Of a stretch of DNA of 18,445 bases, positions 1-6,521 are shown in pieces; position 1 is the stretch's first letter; the number at the start of each line of letters is the position of its first letter. The position numbers were made by a program, and so were the translations under genes. The notes under the pieces were generated by a model, which saw nothing but the letters and a program-made list of their open reading frames with translations, was not told the origin of the DNA and did not search any database. Origin of the DNA: Planctomycetota bacterium. Its GTDB lineage: Bacteria; Planctomycetota; PUPC01; DSUN01. Location: positions 1 through 18,445 of the forward strand of contig VGYW01000140.1 of assembly GCA_016872875.1 (NCBI GenBank), given 5' to 3'.

Positions 1-239
1 TGGCTGGGCCGTTTCCCAGGGCTCCCTTCGGTCGCCCTGGGATCGCGCGTCCCCCCCATCCAAGCCCCCGAAGGGGGCGTTTCACGCCCATTGAATCGCC
101 CCGCTCTGGGGGCTCTACGCTGGCTGGGCCTTTTCCCAGGGCTCCCTTCGGTCGCCCTGGGCTACGGCTCAAACGCCCCCATTCGGGGGCTAAACCCCAG
201 CCCCCAGAAGATGTGGGCAAAGATCAGGGCTTCGCCCTG
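1..239. repeat. Intergenic palindromic repeats, two 41-bp direct copies
   Basis: A 41-bp sequence at 1-41 recurs at 121-161 with one mismatch (position 11 against 131). Each copy holds a hairpin of the form CCCAGGGC...GCCCTGGG (15-41 and 135-161). A shorter hairpin of the same kind, CAGGGC-TTC-GCCCTG, lies at 225-239. Between them are stretches of GCCCCCGAAGGGGGC type. I see no convincing gene in 1-404. The repeats match the style of short palindromic elements scattered between genes in planctomycete genomes, and the same core recurs at 15650-15807. Confidence 0.75.
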
Positions 240-317
240 GGCTGCTATGGTACGCTCCATTCGGAGCTTCGGAGCCGAAGAGCATTACCAGAACCGGGGG
301 CCACACTCTCCTTCCAT

Positions 318-345
318 TTGGGGATTGGCCGGGTTTGTGTATAAT
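318..345 (+). promoter_or_regulatory. Possible sigma70 promoter for the DUF362 gene
   Basis: A perfect TATAAT lies at 340-345. The best upstream hexamer at usable spacing is TTGGGG at 318-323 (16 bp), matching only the first three consensus bases. Transcription would begin near 352, giving a leader of about 50 nt. The -10 is strong and the -35 is weak. Confidence 0.4.
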
Positions 346-404
346 GGAGGATAATGAGGCGGCGTGCAAGCGCTAGCGGTGGGGCGTGATGAGGAGATGA
401 CTGC

Positions 405-1262
405 GTGAGCCCAGCGGTCTGGCTTGTGAAGGCGACGGATGGGCGCGAAACGGCGTATCAGTTGCTCGGGGAGTTGGGTGCGGCGGAGGCATTGAGGCCC
501 AAGTGGCGCGTGCTGGTGAAGCTCAACATCACGGCGAATCTGCCGCCGGAGTCCGGCGTCATCACCACGCCCTCGGTGCTCGACGGGGCGTTGGCCTACC
601 TGGCCGACAACGCCATCCGCAACGTGGTCGTGGCCGAGGGCGGCGGGGACGACGTGACGGCGGCCTTCGACAAGTTCGGCTACCGCGACATCGCCAACCG
701 CCACAAGGTGCCCATCGTGGACCTCAACCGCGACGAGGCGGAGTGGGTGGAGGTGCCCGACCCGCTCGTGGTGCCGCGCTTCTCCATCGCCAAGACGGTG
801 CGCTCCTGCGACGCCATCCTCAACCTCCCATGCCTCAAGGTCCACAACGGCGCCGCCGTCGTGACCCTGTGCATGAAGAACATGATGGGCTGCATAGAGC
901 GGAGCCACCGCGGCGAGATGCACCGCGACTTCACCCACATGGTCATGGACCTGCTGAAGGTCGTGCGCCCCGACGTGAACGTCGTGGACGGGCTTGTTGG
1001 CCGCACGTGGGGCGAAATCCACGGCGAGCCGGTGGGCATGGGCGTGATGCTCGCGGGCACGGACATGGTGGCGGTTGACGCGGTGGGCGCGGCGGCGATG
1101 GACATGCTCAAGGTGCCGCACGTCGAGCTCGCGGCGAAGCACGGCTACGGCGAGGCCGACCTGGGCCAGATCGATGTCCGCGGCGAGGCCATCGAGGCCG
1201 TCCGCCGCCACTTCCGCCGCCGCGGCTGGCGCGCCGACACCTGGGGCGCCGCGCCGAAGTGA
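405..1262 (+). CDS. DUF362 domain protein
   Basis: The 285-residue product matches the DUF362 family. Visible hallmarks are the N-terminal VLVKLN strand (36-41) followed by TTPSVLDG, the central LNLPCLKVHN stretch (139-148), the signature MKNMMG (157-162) and the late AGTDMVAVDAVGA segment (217-229). The GTG start is chosen because GAGGAG lies 8 nt upstream (391-396) and no better start fits the conserved N-terminus. Related proteins are sometimes fused to 4Fe-4S ferredoxin domains. None is present here, so this is the stand-alone form. The biochemical role of the family is unsettled. No signal peptide is seen, so the protein is probably cytoplasmic. It converges with the toxin-antitoxin operon on the other strand, 43 nt away, so it appears to be transcribed alone. 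Confidence 0.9.
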   Translation: MSPAVWLVKATDGRETAYQLLGELGAAEALRPKWRVLVKLNITANLPPESGVITTPSVLDGALAYLADNAIRNVVVAEGGGDDVTAAFDKFGYRDIANRHKVPIVDLNRDEAEWVEVPDPLVVPRFSIAKTVRSCDAILNLPCLKVHNGAAVVTLCMKNMMGCIERSHRGEMHRDFTHMVMDLLKVVRPDVNVVDGLVGRTWGEIHGEPVGMGVMLAGTDMVAVDAVGAAAMDMLKVPHVELAAKHGYGEADLGQIDVRGEAIEAVRRHFRRRGWRADTWGAAPK

Positions 1263-1305
1263 CCCAATCTTGTCCCGACACGGGAGCATGGGGACGAGAA
1301 GAGCA

Positions 1306-1746
1306 TCACAACAAGTCCCTCAACACGATCACTCTCAGGCCGGGCAGCGGAGGGAGCTCCGTGTCATTCGTGACGAGGGAAGAAGCGCCCTCGCGGCGGA
1401 CGGTGGCGATCTGGATAGCATCAGGCGTTCGGAGCTTGTGGTCGGCGCGCAGACGAGCGGCGGCTTCGGCGATCTCAGGTGTGACATCCACCGTTGTGAG
1501 GTGCGCGGCTCTCAGTAGAATCCTGCGGTAGTCCTCGGCCAGCTCCAGGGCGCCCTTCCGGAACGGCTCGGTCAGCGCCTCAGACAGGGTGAGCACAGAT
1601 GTGACAACGGAGAACTCGCCCCGGTCCATTGCCTCGAAAAACGGGACCACGATGCGGCCGTACTTTGGGTGCTCCTCCATGAAGTAGATCAGCGGAGCAG
1701 TGTCCAGCCCCACGATGGTGCCGCGGAGTTCCCTCACCCATTCCAT
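1306..1746 (-). CDS. PIN-domain toxin (VapC-like ribonuclease)
   Basis: The 146-residue protein has the four acidic positions expected of a PIN ribonuclease: D15 in GLDTAP, E56 in TLSEAL, D109 in LRTPDA and D128 in VTNDTE. These would coordinate metal for RNA cleavage, so this looks like an intact toxin. The ATG at 1746 is preferred over the longer reading from 1794, because it gives a normal PIN N-terminus and overlaps the antitoxin stop by 13 nt, with GGGAGC just upstream. The overlap suggests translational coupling to the antitoxin. It is the last gene of a minus-strand operon. The RNA target cannot be read from sequence. Confidence 0.88.
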   Translation of the reverse strand: MEWVRELRGTIVGLDTAPLIYFMEEHPKYGRIVVPFFEAMDRGEFSVVTSVLTLSEALTEPFRKGALELAEDYRRILLRAAHLTTVDVTPEIAEAAARLRADHKLRTPDAIQIATVRREGASSLVTNDTELPPLPGLRVIVLRDLL

Positions 1747-1952
1747 GAGGCGCGCTCCCGATTGACATACTCCTGAGCATCCACGCCGCCCCACACTTCC
1801 TTGCCCAGGCCGCGCAATTCCATGATGCTGGTGCGGGGGGCAGCGGTTCTTCGCCGCAACATGGCCGTAATGTCAGCCAAGAGCCGCACTTGTTCGTCCG
1901 GCTGAAGCTGCTCGGCTCGTGCCAGCAGGTCCTGGTAATCCTTCGCGCTCAT
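1734..1952 (-). CDS. Antitoxin partner of the PIN toxin
   Basis: This 72-residue acidic-basic small protein sits directly before the PIN toxin and overlaps it. The N-terminal half (LLARAEQLQPDEQVRLLADI) is helical and looks like a dimerisation segment. The C-terminal half contains IMELRGLGKEVWGGVD and EYVNRERASW, a tail that I associate with antitoxins preceding PIN toxins, which would wrap the toxin. The ATG at 1952 is chosen over the longer reading from 2024, because GGGAG lies 7 nt upstream and the upstream residues look unrelated. It probably neutralises the toxin and may repress the operon. The family name is not certain. Confidence 0.8.
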   Translation of the reverse strand: MSAKDYQDLLARAEQLQPDEQVRLLADITAMLRRRTAAPRTSIMELRGLGKEVWGGVDAQEYVNRERASWNG

Positions 1953-1968
1953 TGCTTTGCTCCCTACC

Positions 1969-2169
1969 TCATGGGCGTGTGAGCACTTGAACACGTCCCG
2001 GTATCGGCTCAGCATGCTTGGCATCCAGGAGCTTGGGGTTTGCGGCTAGAACCAGCTCGGCAAGTTCGCAGAAAATGTCCAGCCGCTCGTTGATAGTGAG
2101 GGACTGGAACCACCTGGCCTTAGCCTCTGGGGATTCCGCGGACCAGCCACGTAGGATGCTCAGCTTCAT
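1969..2169 (-). CDS. Small conserved-looking protein of unknown function
   Basis: A 66-residue open frame lies 16 nt upstream of the antitoxin on the same strand. It reads as a coherent helical protein (KARWFQSLTINERLDIFCEL), ending in HAEPIPGRVQVLTRP. I have an impression of similar short proteins in Planctomycetota but cannot name the family. The ATG at 2169 has no Shine-Dalgarno sequence. A promoter-like TACAAT (2181-2176) ends 6 nt before it, so transcription could begin at or next to the start codon, giving a leaderless message. It is probably the first gene of the three-gene minus-strand operon. Function unknown. Confidence 0.6.
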   Translation of the reverse strand: MKLSILRGWSAESPEAKARWFQSLTINERLDIFCELAELVLAANPKLLDAKHAEPIPGRVQVLTRP

Positions 2170-2175
2170 ATTATC

Positions 2176-2204
2176 ATTGTACCATTCACGCTCCCAGCCA
2201 TCAA
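2176..2204 (-). promoter_or_regulatory. Predicted sigma70 promoter of the toxin-antitoxin operon
   Basis: Read on the minus strand, TTGATG (2204-2199) is followed after 17 bp by TACAAT (2181-2176), four and five of six consensus bases. The predicted start of transcription falls at about 2169, the A of the first ATG, which would make the message leaderless. It lies back to back with the recO promoter. Confidence 0.5.
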
Positions 2205-2214
2205 ACAGGGCGCC

Positions 2215-2242
2215 TTGACCGGGCCGCGGAATGCGCTATGAT
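2215..2242 (+). promoter_or_regulatory. Predicted sigma70 promoter of recO
   Basis: TTGACC (2215-2220), a 16-bp spacer and TATGAT (2237-2242) give five of six consensus bases in both hexamers. Transcription would begin near 2249, leaving a leader of about 54 nt before the recO GTG. Confidence 0.65.
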
Positions 2243-2302
2243 GGGCGACATGTGGCCGACCAAGCAGGGTGCCTTGTGGACGAGTGAGCCCGGAGGCGTG
2301 GC

Positions 2303-3043
2303 GTGCCGCTGTGCAAGGCCGAGGCGATAACGATACGGCTGACCGACTTCAGCGAGACGAGCCAGGTGGCCGCCTTCTACACGCGCGAGTTCGGCCGCAT
2401 CGCCGCGCTCGCCAAAGGCTCGAAACGCCAACGCAACAACTTCGACGGGCGCCTCGACCTCCTCTGCCACAACGAGGTCGTCTTCATCCGGAAGTCGCGC
2501 ACCACGCTCCACATCCTGACGGAGTGCAAGCTGCTCGACCGCTTCATGGGCCTGCGAGCGGGGGTTGACCGCCTCTACGCCGCGCTGTATGCTATGGAGC
2601 TGGTGCGGGAGATGACGCCCGCGGAGGAGAGCCAGCCGCCGCTCTTCGAGCTCCTGCTCGGCACGCTCCGCGCGCTCAGCGGCGGCGAGGAGGTCGGGCT
2701 GAGCCTGCTGGCTTTCGAGGCAAGGCTCCTTGGGCTGACGGGCTATGGGCCTATGCTGAACGCCTGCATCGTCTGCGGCAGCGCGGAGTTGCCGAAGGGG
2801 AGCGTGGCCTACAGCGCGGCACGTTGCGGCGTGCTCTGCCCGGCCTGCCGGCCGCACGACCCCAAGCGCGTGGGGGTTCCGCGCGGGGCGCTCGCCCTCC
2901 TCGAAGGCCTGGCCAGCGGCGCCGCCGCGGCACCCGCCGCGCGGAGCCTCCCGAAGGGACTCGTCGCCGTGCTCCACAAGCTCCTGAAGGCAACCTTCAC
3001 CAACCACCTGGGCCACGAGCCGAAGCTGATGCGCTATGTGTGA
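2303..3043 (+). CDS. recO: DNA repair protein RecO
   Basis: The 246-residue protein matches RecO, which with RecR loads RecA onto SSB-coated single-stranded DNA in recombinational gap repair. The N-terminal third (TIRLTDFSETSQVAAFYT, then FGRIAALAKGSKR) is the OB-fold region. The middle is helical, and a four-cysteine zinc site is present: C155-x2-C158 (CIVCG) and C179-x2-C182 (CPAC). Length is normal for the family. The GTG at 2303 follows GGAGG (2292-2296) by 6 nt. The gene has its own promoter at 2215-2242 and is followed by about 300 bp of hairpin repeats, so it is probably monocistronic. Identity is confident from fold order and zinc ligands. Confidence 0.9.
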   Translation: MPLCKAEAITIRLTDFSETSQVAAFYTREFGRIAALAKGSKRQRNNFDGRLDLLCHNEVVFIRKSRTTLHILTECKLLDRFMGLRAGVDRLYAALYAMELVREMTPAEESQPPLFELLLGTLRALSGGEEVGLSLLAFEARLLGLTGYGPMLNACIVCGSAELPKGSVAYSAARCGVLCPACRPHDPKRVGVPRGALALLEGLASGAAAAPAARSLPKGLVAVLHKLLKATFTNHLGHEPKLMRYV

Positions 3044-3078
3044 GGCAAAGTGCTACGGAAACAGGGGGACGAAATCCC

Positions 3079-3295
3079 AGTCCCGAAGGGACGGCAGTGG
3101 GTTGCCGGCGGCTTCAGCCGCCGGACCAGGGCGCACCCACAGCCCAGTCCCAAAGGGACGGCAGAGCCCCCGCGGCAAGGCGGCGGGGCACACGGCTCTG
3201 TCGTCCCTTCGGGACTACTGCGATTATGGCGCCCGAGTCCGGCGGCTGAAGCCGCCGGCTACCCACTACGCTCCCTTCGGGAGCAAGACATCCGA
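3079..3295. repeat. Nested inverted repeats after recO
   Basis: Two palindromic modules each appear as perfect inverted pairs. The 15-bp AGTCCCGAAGGGACG at 3079-3093 pairs with 3202-3216. A 22-bp module at 3105-3126, itself a hairpin (CCGGCGG-CTTCAG-CCGCCGG), pairs with 3237-3258. A further near-copy of the first module is at 3146-3164, and a simple GCTCCC-TTC-GGGAGC hairpin at 3281-3295. The gap 3044-3341 holds these and no gene I can support. They could act as transcription barriers or be mobile palindromes. No T-run follows, so they are not classic intrinsic terminators. Confidence 0.7.
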
Positions 3296-3341
3296 ATGCC
3301 TGCGAGCTCGTCCGCTTATCCGTGGGGGGGCGCACTTTGTG

Positions 3342-4628
3342 ATGCTCCTCTTGGCCCTGTTCGCGGCCGGCTGCCGAGAGGAGAGGAACGGGGCGGTGAA
3401 GATCACGTATTGGGAGAAGTGGACGAAGTTCGAGGGCCAGGCCTGCAAGGACATGGTGGCCGCCTTCAACGCGAAGTACAAGGGGCGGATCGAGGTCGAA
3501 CACGTCACCCAGAGCCAGATCGAGCGGAAGCTCCTCGTGGCCATCGCGGGGGGCGACCCGCCCGACGTCGCAGGCGTCTACGCCTTCTGCGTCTGCCCCT
3601 ACGCCGACCGCAACGCCCTCGAGCCGCTCGACGAGCGCCTGACGGCCGCAGGAATGTCCCGCAAGGACTACGTGCCGGTCTACTGGGACCTCTGCGAGCA
3701 CCGCGGGCGAATGTGGGCGCTCCCCACCACCCCCGCCACCGTGGCGCTCCACTGGAACAAGCGTCTCTTCCGCGAGGCCGGCCTCGACCCCGAACGCCCC
3801 CCCACGACCCTCAAGGAGCTCGACGCGCTCGCCGAAAAGCTCACGAAGCGCGACAAGGAGGGCAACCTCACACAGGTCGGCTTCCTCCCGCAGGAGCCCG
3901 GCTGGTGGAACTGGTCGTGGCCCTACTGGTTCGGCGGCCGCCTCTGGGACGGCAAGGCCACGATCACGTCCGACGACCCCGCGAACGTGAAGGCCTTCGA
4001 GTGGATTCAGAGCTACTCGCGGAAGTACGGCGTCAGCGACATCAACAGCTTCGCAAGCGGCTTCGGCAACTTCTCCTCCCCACAGAACGCCTTCCTCGCC
4101 GGCAAGGTGGCGATGGAGCTCCAGGGCGTCTGGATGCACAACTTCATCGAGATGTACGCCCCTGGCATGGAGTGGGGCGCCGCACCATTCCCGAGCGCCG
4201 TCCCCGGCCTCGAGAACGTGAGCACCGCCGACGCCGACGTGATCGTCATCCCCCGCGGCTCGCGCCACCCCGACGAGGCCTGGGAGTTCATCAAGTTCGT
4301 CCAGTCCCAGGAAGGGATGGAGATTCTGTGCATGGGCCAGCGGAAGTTCTCGCCCCTCGCCAAGGTCAGCCCGGGCTTCATGGAGAAGCACCCGCACCCC
4401 TACATCAAGACCTTCCGCGACCTCGCCGAAAGCCCGAACGTGGTCACGCTCGGCAAGATGGGCGTCTGGCGCGAGTACCACCGCGAGCTCAACTGGGCCT
4501 TCGACCGCGTGCGCCGCTCCCTCGACGCTGAGCCGAAGGACGTCCTTGCCACGGTGCGCGAGCGGGTGCAGCGGAGCCTCGACCGCGAGCGCCGCAACCT
4601 CATTGCACGCGGGGTGATCAGAGACTGA
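3342..4628 (+). CDS. Extracellular solute-binding lipoprotein (ABC sugar type)
   Basis: The product (about 428 residues) matches family 1 extracellular solute-binding proteins, which deliver sugars or related solutes to ABC importers. Recognisable elements are ITYWEKW near the mature N-terminus, AIAGGDPPDV, WALPTTPATVALHWNK, then LFREAGLD with TLKELDALAEKLT, and late NAFLAGKVAMELQGVW. An N-terminal hydrophobic stretch ends in FAAGC, a plausible lipobox with C11 as the lipidated residue. The start is uncertain. ATG 3342 or GTG 3339 leaves no positive charge ahead of the hydrophobic core, and only a G-run (3323-3329) resembles a ribosome site. The frame is open further upstream, but that part encodes hairpin repeats. 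A missing or extra G in the seven-G run could hide the true start. No permease or ATPase genes adjoin it. Confidence 0.85.
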   Translation: MLLLALFAAGCREERNGAVKITYWEKWTKFEGQACKDMVAAFNAKYKGRIEVEHVTQSQIERKLLVAIAGGDPPDVAGVYAFCVCPYADRNALEPLDERLTAAGMSRKDYVPVYWDLCEHRGRMWALPTTPATVALHWNKRLFREAGLDPERPPTTLKELDALAEKLTKRDKEGNLTQVGFLPQEPGWWNWSWPYWFGGRLWDGKATITSDDPANVKAFEWIQSYSRKYGVSDINSFASGFGNFSSPQNAFLAGKVAMELQGVWMHNFIEMYAPGMEWGAAPFPSAVPGLENVSTADADVIVIPRGSRHPDEAWEFIKFVQSQEGMEILCMGQRKFSPLAKVSPGFMEKHPHPYIKTFRDLAESPNVVTLGKMGVWREYHRELNWAFDRVRRSLDAEPKDVLATVRERVQRSLDRERRNLIARGVIRD

Positions 4629-4645
4629 CCGATCCGACCCCCATC

Positions 4646-6127
4646 GTGATAGGCCGTGACAGGAGAGGCAAAGCTCCCCCTACGACGTGGGGGAATCGCC
4701 GGTTCAGGCCAAGGTACTTGCCACTCGCGCGACCCGCACAACTCGATCGGTTTTTGGGGGACGGGCAAGCAGTATGCTACGCGGCGCTGCTCTGTCTGGC
4801 GTGGTGGAGATGCGCCCTGGGGGCAGACGCGATGCAATGGAAGATCGGGATAGCCAGGGCCGCCATCACGCCTGAGAAGCCCGTGTGGCTCGCGGGCTAC
4901 GGCGCCAAGCGCGTGCCCGACGGGAAGCTGCACGACCTGTGGGTGAAGGTGCTCGCGCTCGAGGGCGCCGAGGGCCGCCGCGCCGCCCTCATCACGACCG
5001 ACCACATGGGCATTCCGAGGTGCATGTACGAGAGCCTGTGCAAGAAGCTCAAGGAGCGCTTCGGCCTCGACCGCTCCCAGGTGATGCTCACCTTCAGCCA
5101 TAACCACTGCGGCCCACGGCTCCGCGACGACCTGGTTGACTACTACCCGAGCGAGGCCGAGCAGGAGGCGCTGGTCGCCGAGTACACAGATCGCGCGGAA
5201 GCGATCGCGGTCGAGACGGTTGGCAAGGCGCTCGCCGCCCTCGCGCCGGCCCGAATCTCAATCGGCGAGGGCACCGCCACGTTCGCCGTCAACCGCCGCA
5301 ACAACCGCGAGGCTGAGGTCCCCGCCCTCCTGGCCGCCGGCGCCCCGCTCAAGGGGCCGGTGGACCACTCGGTCCCCGTCCTGGCCGTCCGCGGAGCTGC
5401 GGACAGGCTTGAGGCGCTGCTCTTCGGCTACGCCTGCCATCCCACCACCCTGAGCTTCACGAAGTGGTGCGGCGACTATCCGGGCTTAGCGCAACTCGCC
5501 CTTGAGAAGAGCCATCCGGGGGCAACCGCCCTCTTCTTCACCGGCTGCGGCGGCGACCAGAACCCGCTGCCCAGGCGCAGCGTGGAGCTGTGCGAGCGCT
5601 ACGGAGCGATGCTTGCGGAGGGGGTCGAGCGGGCGCTCAAGGGGCCGATGAAACCCGTCTCGCCCCGCCTGCGCACGGCCTTTGAGCCGGTGGAGCTGGC
5701 CTATGAGAAGGTCATGGGCCGCGACGAGTTGCGCGCCGCCGCGGGCAGCCCGAACGCCATCCAGGCCCGCTGGGGCGCGCGGTTGCTCAAGAGGCTTGAT
5801 GCCGGCGAGTCGTTCCCCGCCTCCTATCCCTACCCGGTCCAGGCCTGGAAGCTGGGCGAAGGGCTCCTCCTCATCGCCCTCGGCGGCGAGGCCGTCGTGG
5901 ACTACGCCTTTAGGTTCAAGAAGGAGTTCGGCCCGACGACCTGGGTGTGCGGCTACGCCAACGTGCTCGTCGCTTACATCCCCTCGCGGCGTGTGTGGGA
6001 CGAGGGCGGCTACGAGGGCGGCCCATTCCTCTACGAATACGGCCACCCCGCCCTCCGCTGGGCGGGCGACACGGAGGACCGCATTGTCGCAACGGTGCAG
6101 CGCCTGGTCCGCAAGCTCAAGGAATAG
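4646..6127 (+). CDS. Neutral/alkaline ceramidase-fold secreted protein
   Basis: The protein resembles the N-terminal catalytic domain of neutral/alkaline non-lysosomal ceramidases. It has the opening IGIARAAITP, the histidine cluster SHNHCGPR (H152 and H154), a second metal-site segment GYACHPTT (H265) and FFTGCGGDQNP. In true ceramidases the last motif is GDxSPN with the serine as nucleophile. Here asparagine (N306) stands there, so amide hydrolysis by the standard mechanism is doubtful. A hydrophobic stretch (about residues 43-60) ending in ALGADA looks like a signal peptide. The start is unsettled: GTG 4646 is the longest reading without a clear ribosome site, TTG 4718 or 4754 would give a shorter leader, and ATG 4832 would give a protein without a signal. 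The immunoglobulin-like C-terminal domain of full ceramidases is not evident. Confidence 0.8.
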   Translation: MIGRDRRGKAPPTTWGNRRFRPRYLPLARPAQLDRFLGDGQAVCYAALLCLAWWRCALGADAMQWKIGIARAAITPEKPVWLAGYGAKRVPDGKLHDLWVKVLALEGAEGRRAALITTDHMGIPRCMYESLCKKLKERFGLDRSQVMLTFSHNHCGPRLRDDLVDYYPSEAEQEALVAEYTDRAEAIAVETVGKALAALAPARISIGEGTATFAVNRRNNREAEVPALLAAGAPLKGPVDHSVPVLAVRGAADRLEALLFGYACHPTTLSFTKWCGDYPGLAQLALEKSHPGATALFFTGCGGDQNPLPRRSVELCERYGAMLAEGVERALKGPMKPVSPRLRTAFEPVELAYEKVMGRDELRAAAGSPNAIQARWGARLLKRLDAGESFPASYPYPVQAWKLGEGLLLIALGGEAVVDYAFRFKKEFGPTTWVCGYANVLVAYIPSRRVWDEGGYEGGPFLYEYGHPALRWAGDTEDRIVATVQRLVRKLKE

Positions 6128-6141
6128 GGTGGTCTTTCCTG

Positions 6142-6170
6142 TTGACAAACCCGCGTCAGCATGGGAGAAT
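6142..6170 (+). promoter_or_regulatory. Candidate promoter of the LamG/di-heme gene
   Basis: A perfect TTGACA (6142-6147) is followed after 17 bp by GAGAAT (6165-6170), four of six -10 bases. Transcription would begin near 6177, giving a leader of about 320 nt that contains the repeat block at 6265-6521. Confidence 0.45.
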
Positions 6171-6264
6171 TGGGCCTGCTCTACGCCGACAGAGGGAGCT
6201 CAGGAACCAGGAAGGTCCTATGGGTCCTATCCGTCCTATCAGCCCTATCCTCACCTGCTTGTCT

Positions 6265-6363
6265 CGTTCCCACGCTCCGCGTGGGAACGCAGGCTCCCCG
6301 ACGCTCTGCGTCGCGCCGCCGGGACAACCCGCTGGACGACGCGGAGCGTCGAAGGGGTCCGTT
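6265..6363. repeat. Palindromic GTTCCCACGC-type repeat
   Basis: A short palindrome, GTTCCCACGCTCCGCGTGGGAAC, lies at about 6267-6289. It is followed by the related CGACGCTCTGCGTCG and GACGCGGAGCGTC segments. This element type is scattered through planctomycete genomes. It leads into the tandem array starting at 6372. The gap 6128-6495 holds the promoter and these repeats and no gene I can support. Confidence 0.7.
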
Positions 6364-6371
6364 CCCACGCA

Positions 6372-6521
6372 GAGCGTGGGAACGAGGTGGGGGCCGGCAT
6401 GGAGCGTGGGAACGAGGTGGGGGCCGGCATGGAGCGTGGGAACGAGGTGGGGGCCCGCATGGAGCGTGGGAACGAGGTGCGGCGCGCCGCGGCGCGTGGG
6501 AACGAGATTGGTGGGGGTGTG
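6372..6521 (+). repeat. 30-bp tandem repeat, five units
   Basis: Units begin at 6372, 6402, 6432, 6462 and 6492 with an exact 30-bp period, each starting with G[A/C]GCGTGGGAACGAG. The first three are almost identical, the fourth diverges in its second half and the fifth is degenerate. It runs into the coding sequence: the GTG at 6496 is part of the last unit. The 30-bp period keeps the reading frame open, so overlapping long frames here are not evidence of coding. Confidence 0.9.

Noticed and set aside
91..354. Open frame of 87 codons on the plus strand in the first gap
   Set aside because: It is made of palindromic repeat sequence, has no ribosome site and shows no domain pattern.
354..389. 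11-codon leader peptide with GGAGG upstream
   Set aside because: The GGAGG lies at or before the predicted transcription start behind TATAAT, so it would probably not be in the message.
285..1289. Long minus-strand frame opposite the DUF362 gene
   Set aside because: It is rich in H, A and V, as expected from the antisense of a GC-rich gene. The plus-strand gene has clear family motifs.
3036..3341. N-terminal extension of the binding protein from an ATG overlapping recO
   Set aside because: The extra residues are translated hairpin repeats, and the lipobox and signal core lie far inside.
3114..4481. 455-codon minus-strand frame across the binding protein
   Set aside because: Antisense shadow. 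The plus strand carries a recognisable solute-binding protein.
4771..4776. TATGCT as a -10 box for the ceramidase-fold gene
   Set aside because: No acceptable -35 at 16-18 bp, and it would place the transcript start inside the likely signal peptide.
5947..6495. Long N-terminal extension of the LamG/di-heme gene
   Set aside because: It overlaps the end of the ceramidase-fold gene in another frame and then translates the tandem repeat. The signal peptide begins only after 6496.
6372..6521. CRISPR array
   Set aside because: The units are contiguous 30-bp tandem copies without unique spacers, and no cas genes are nearby.
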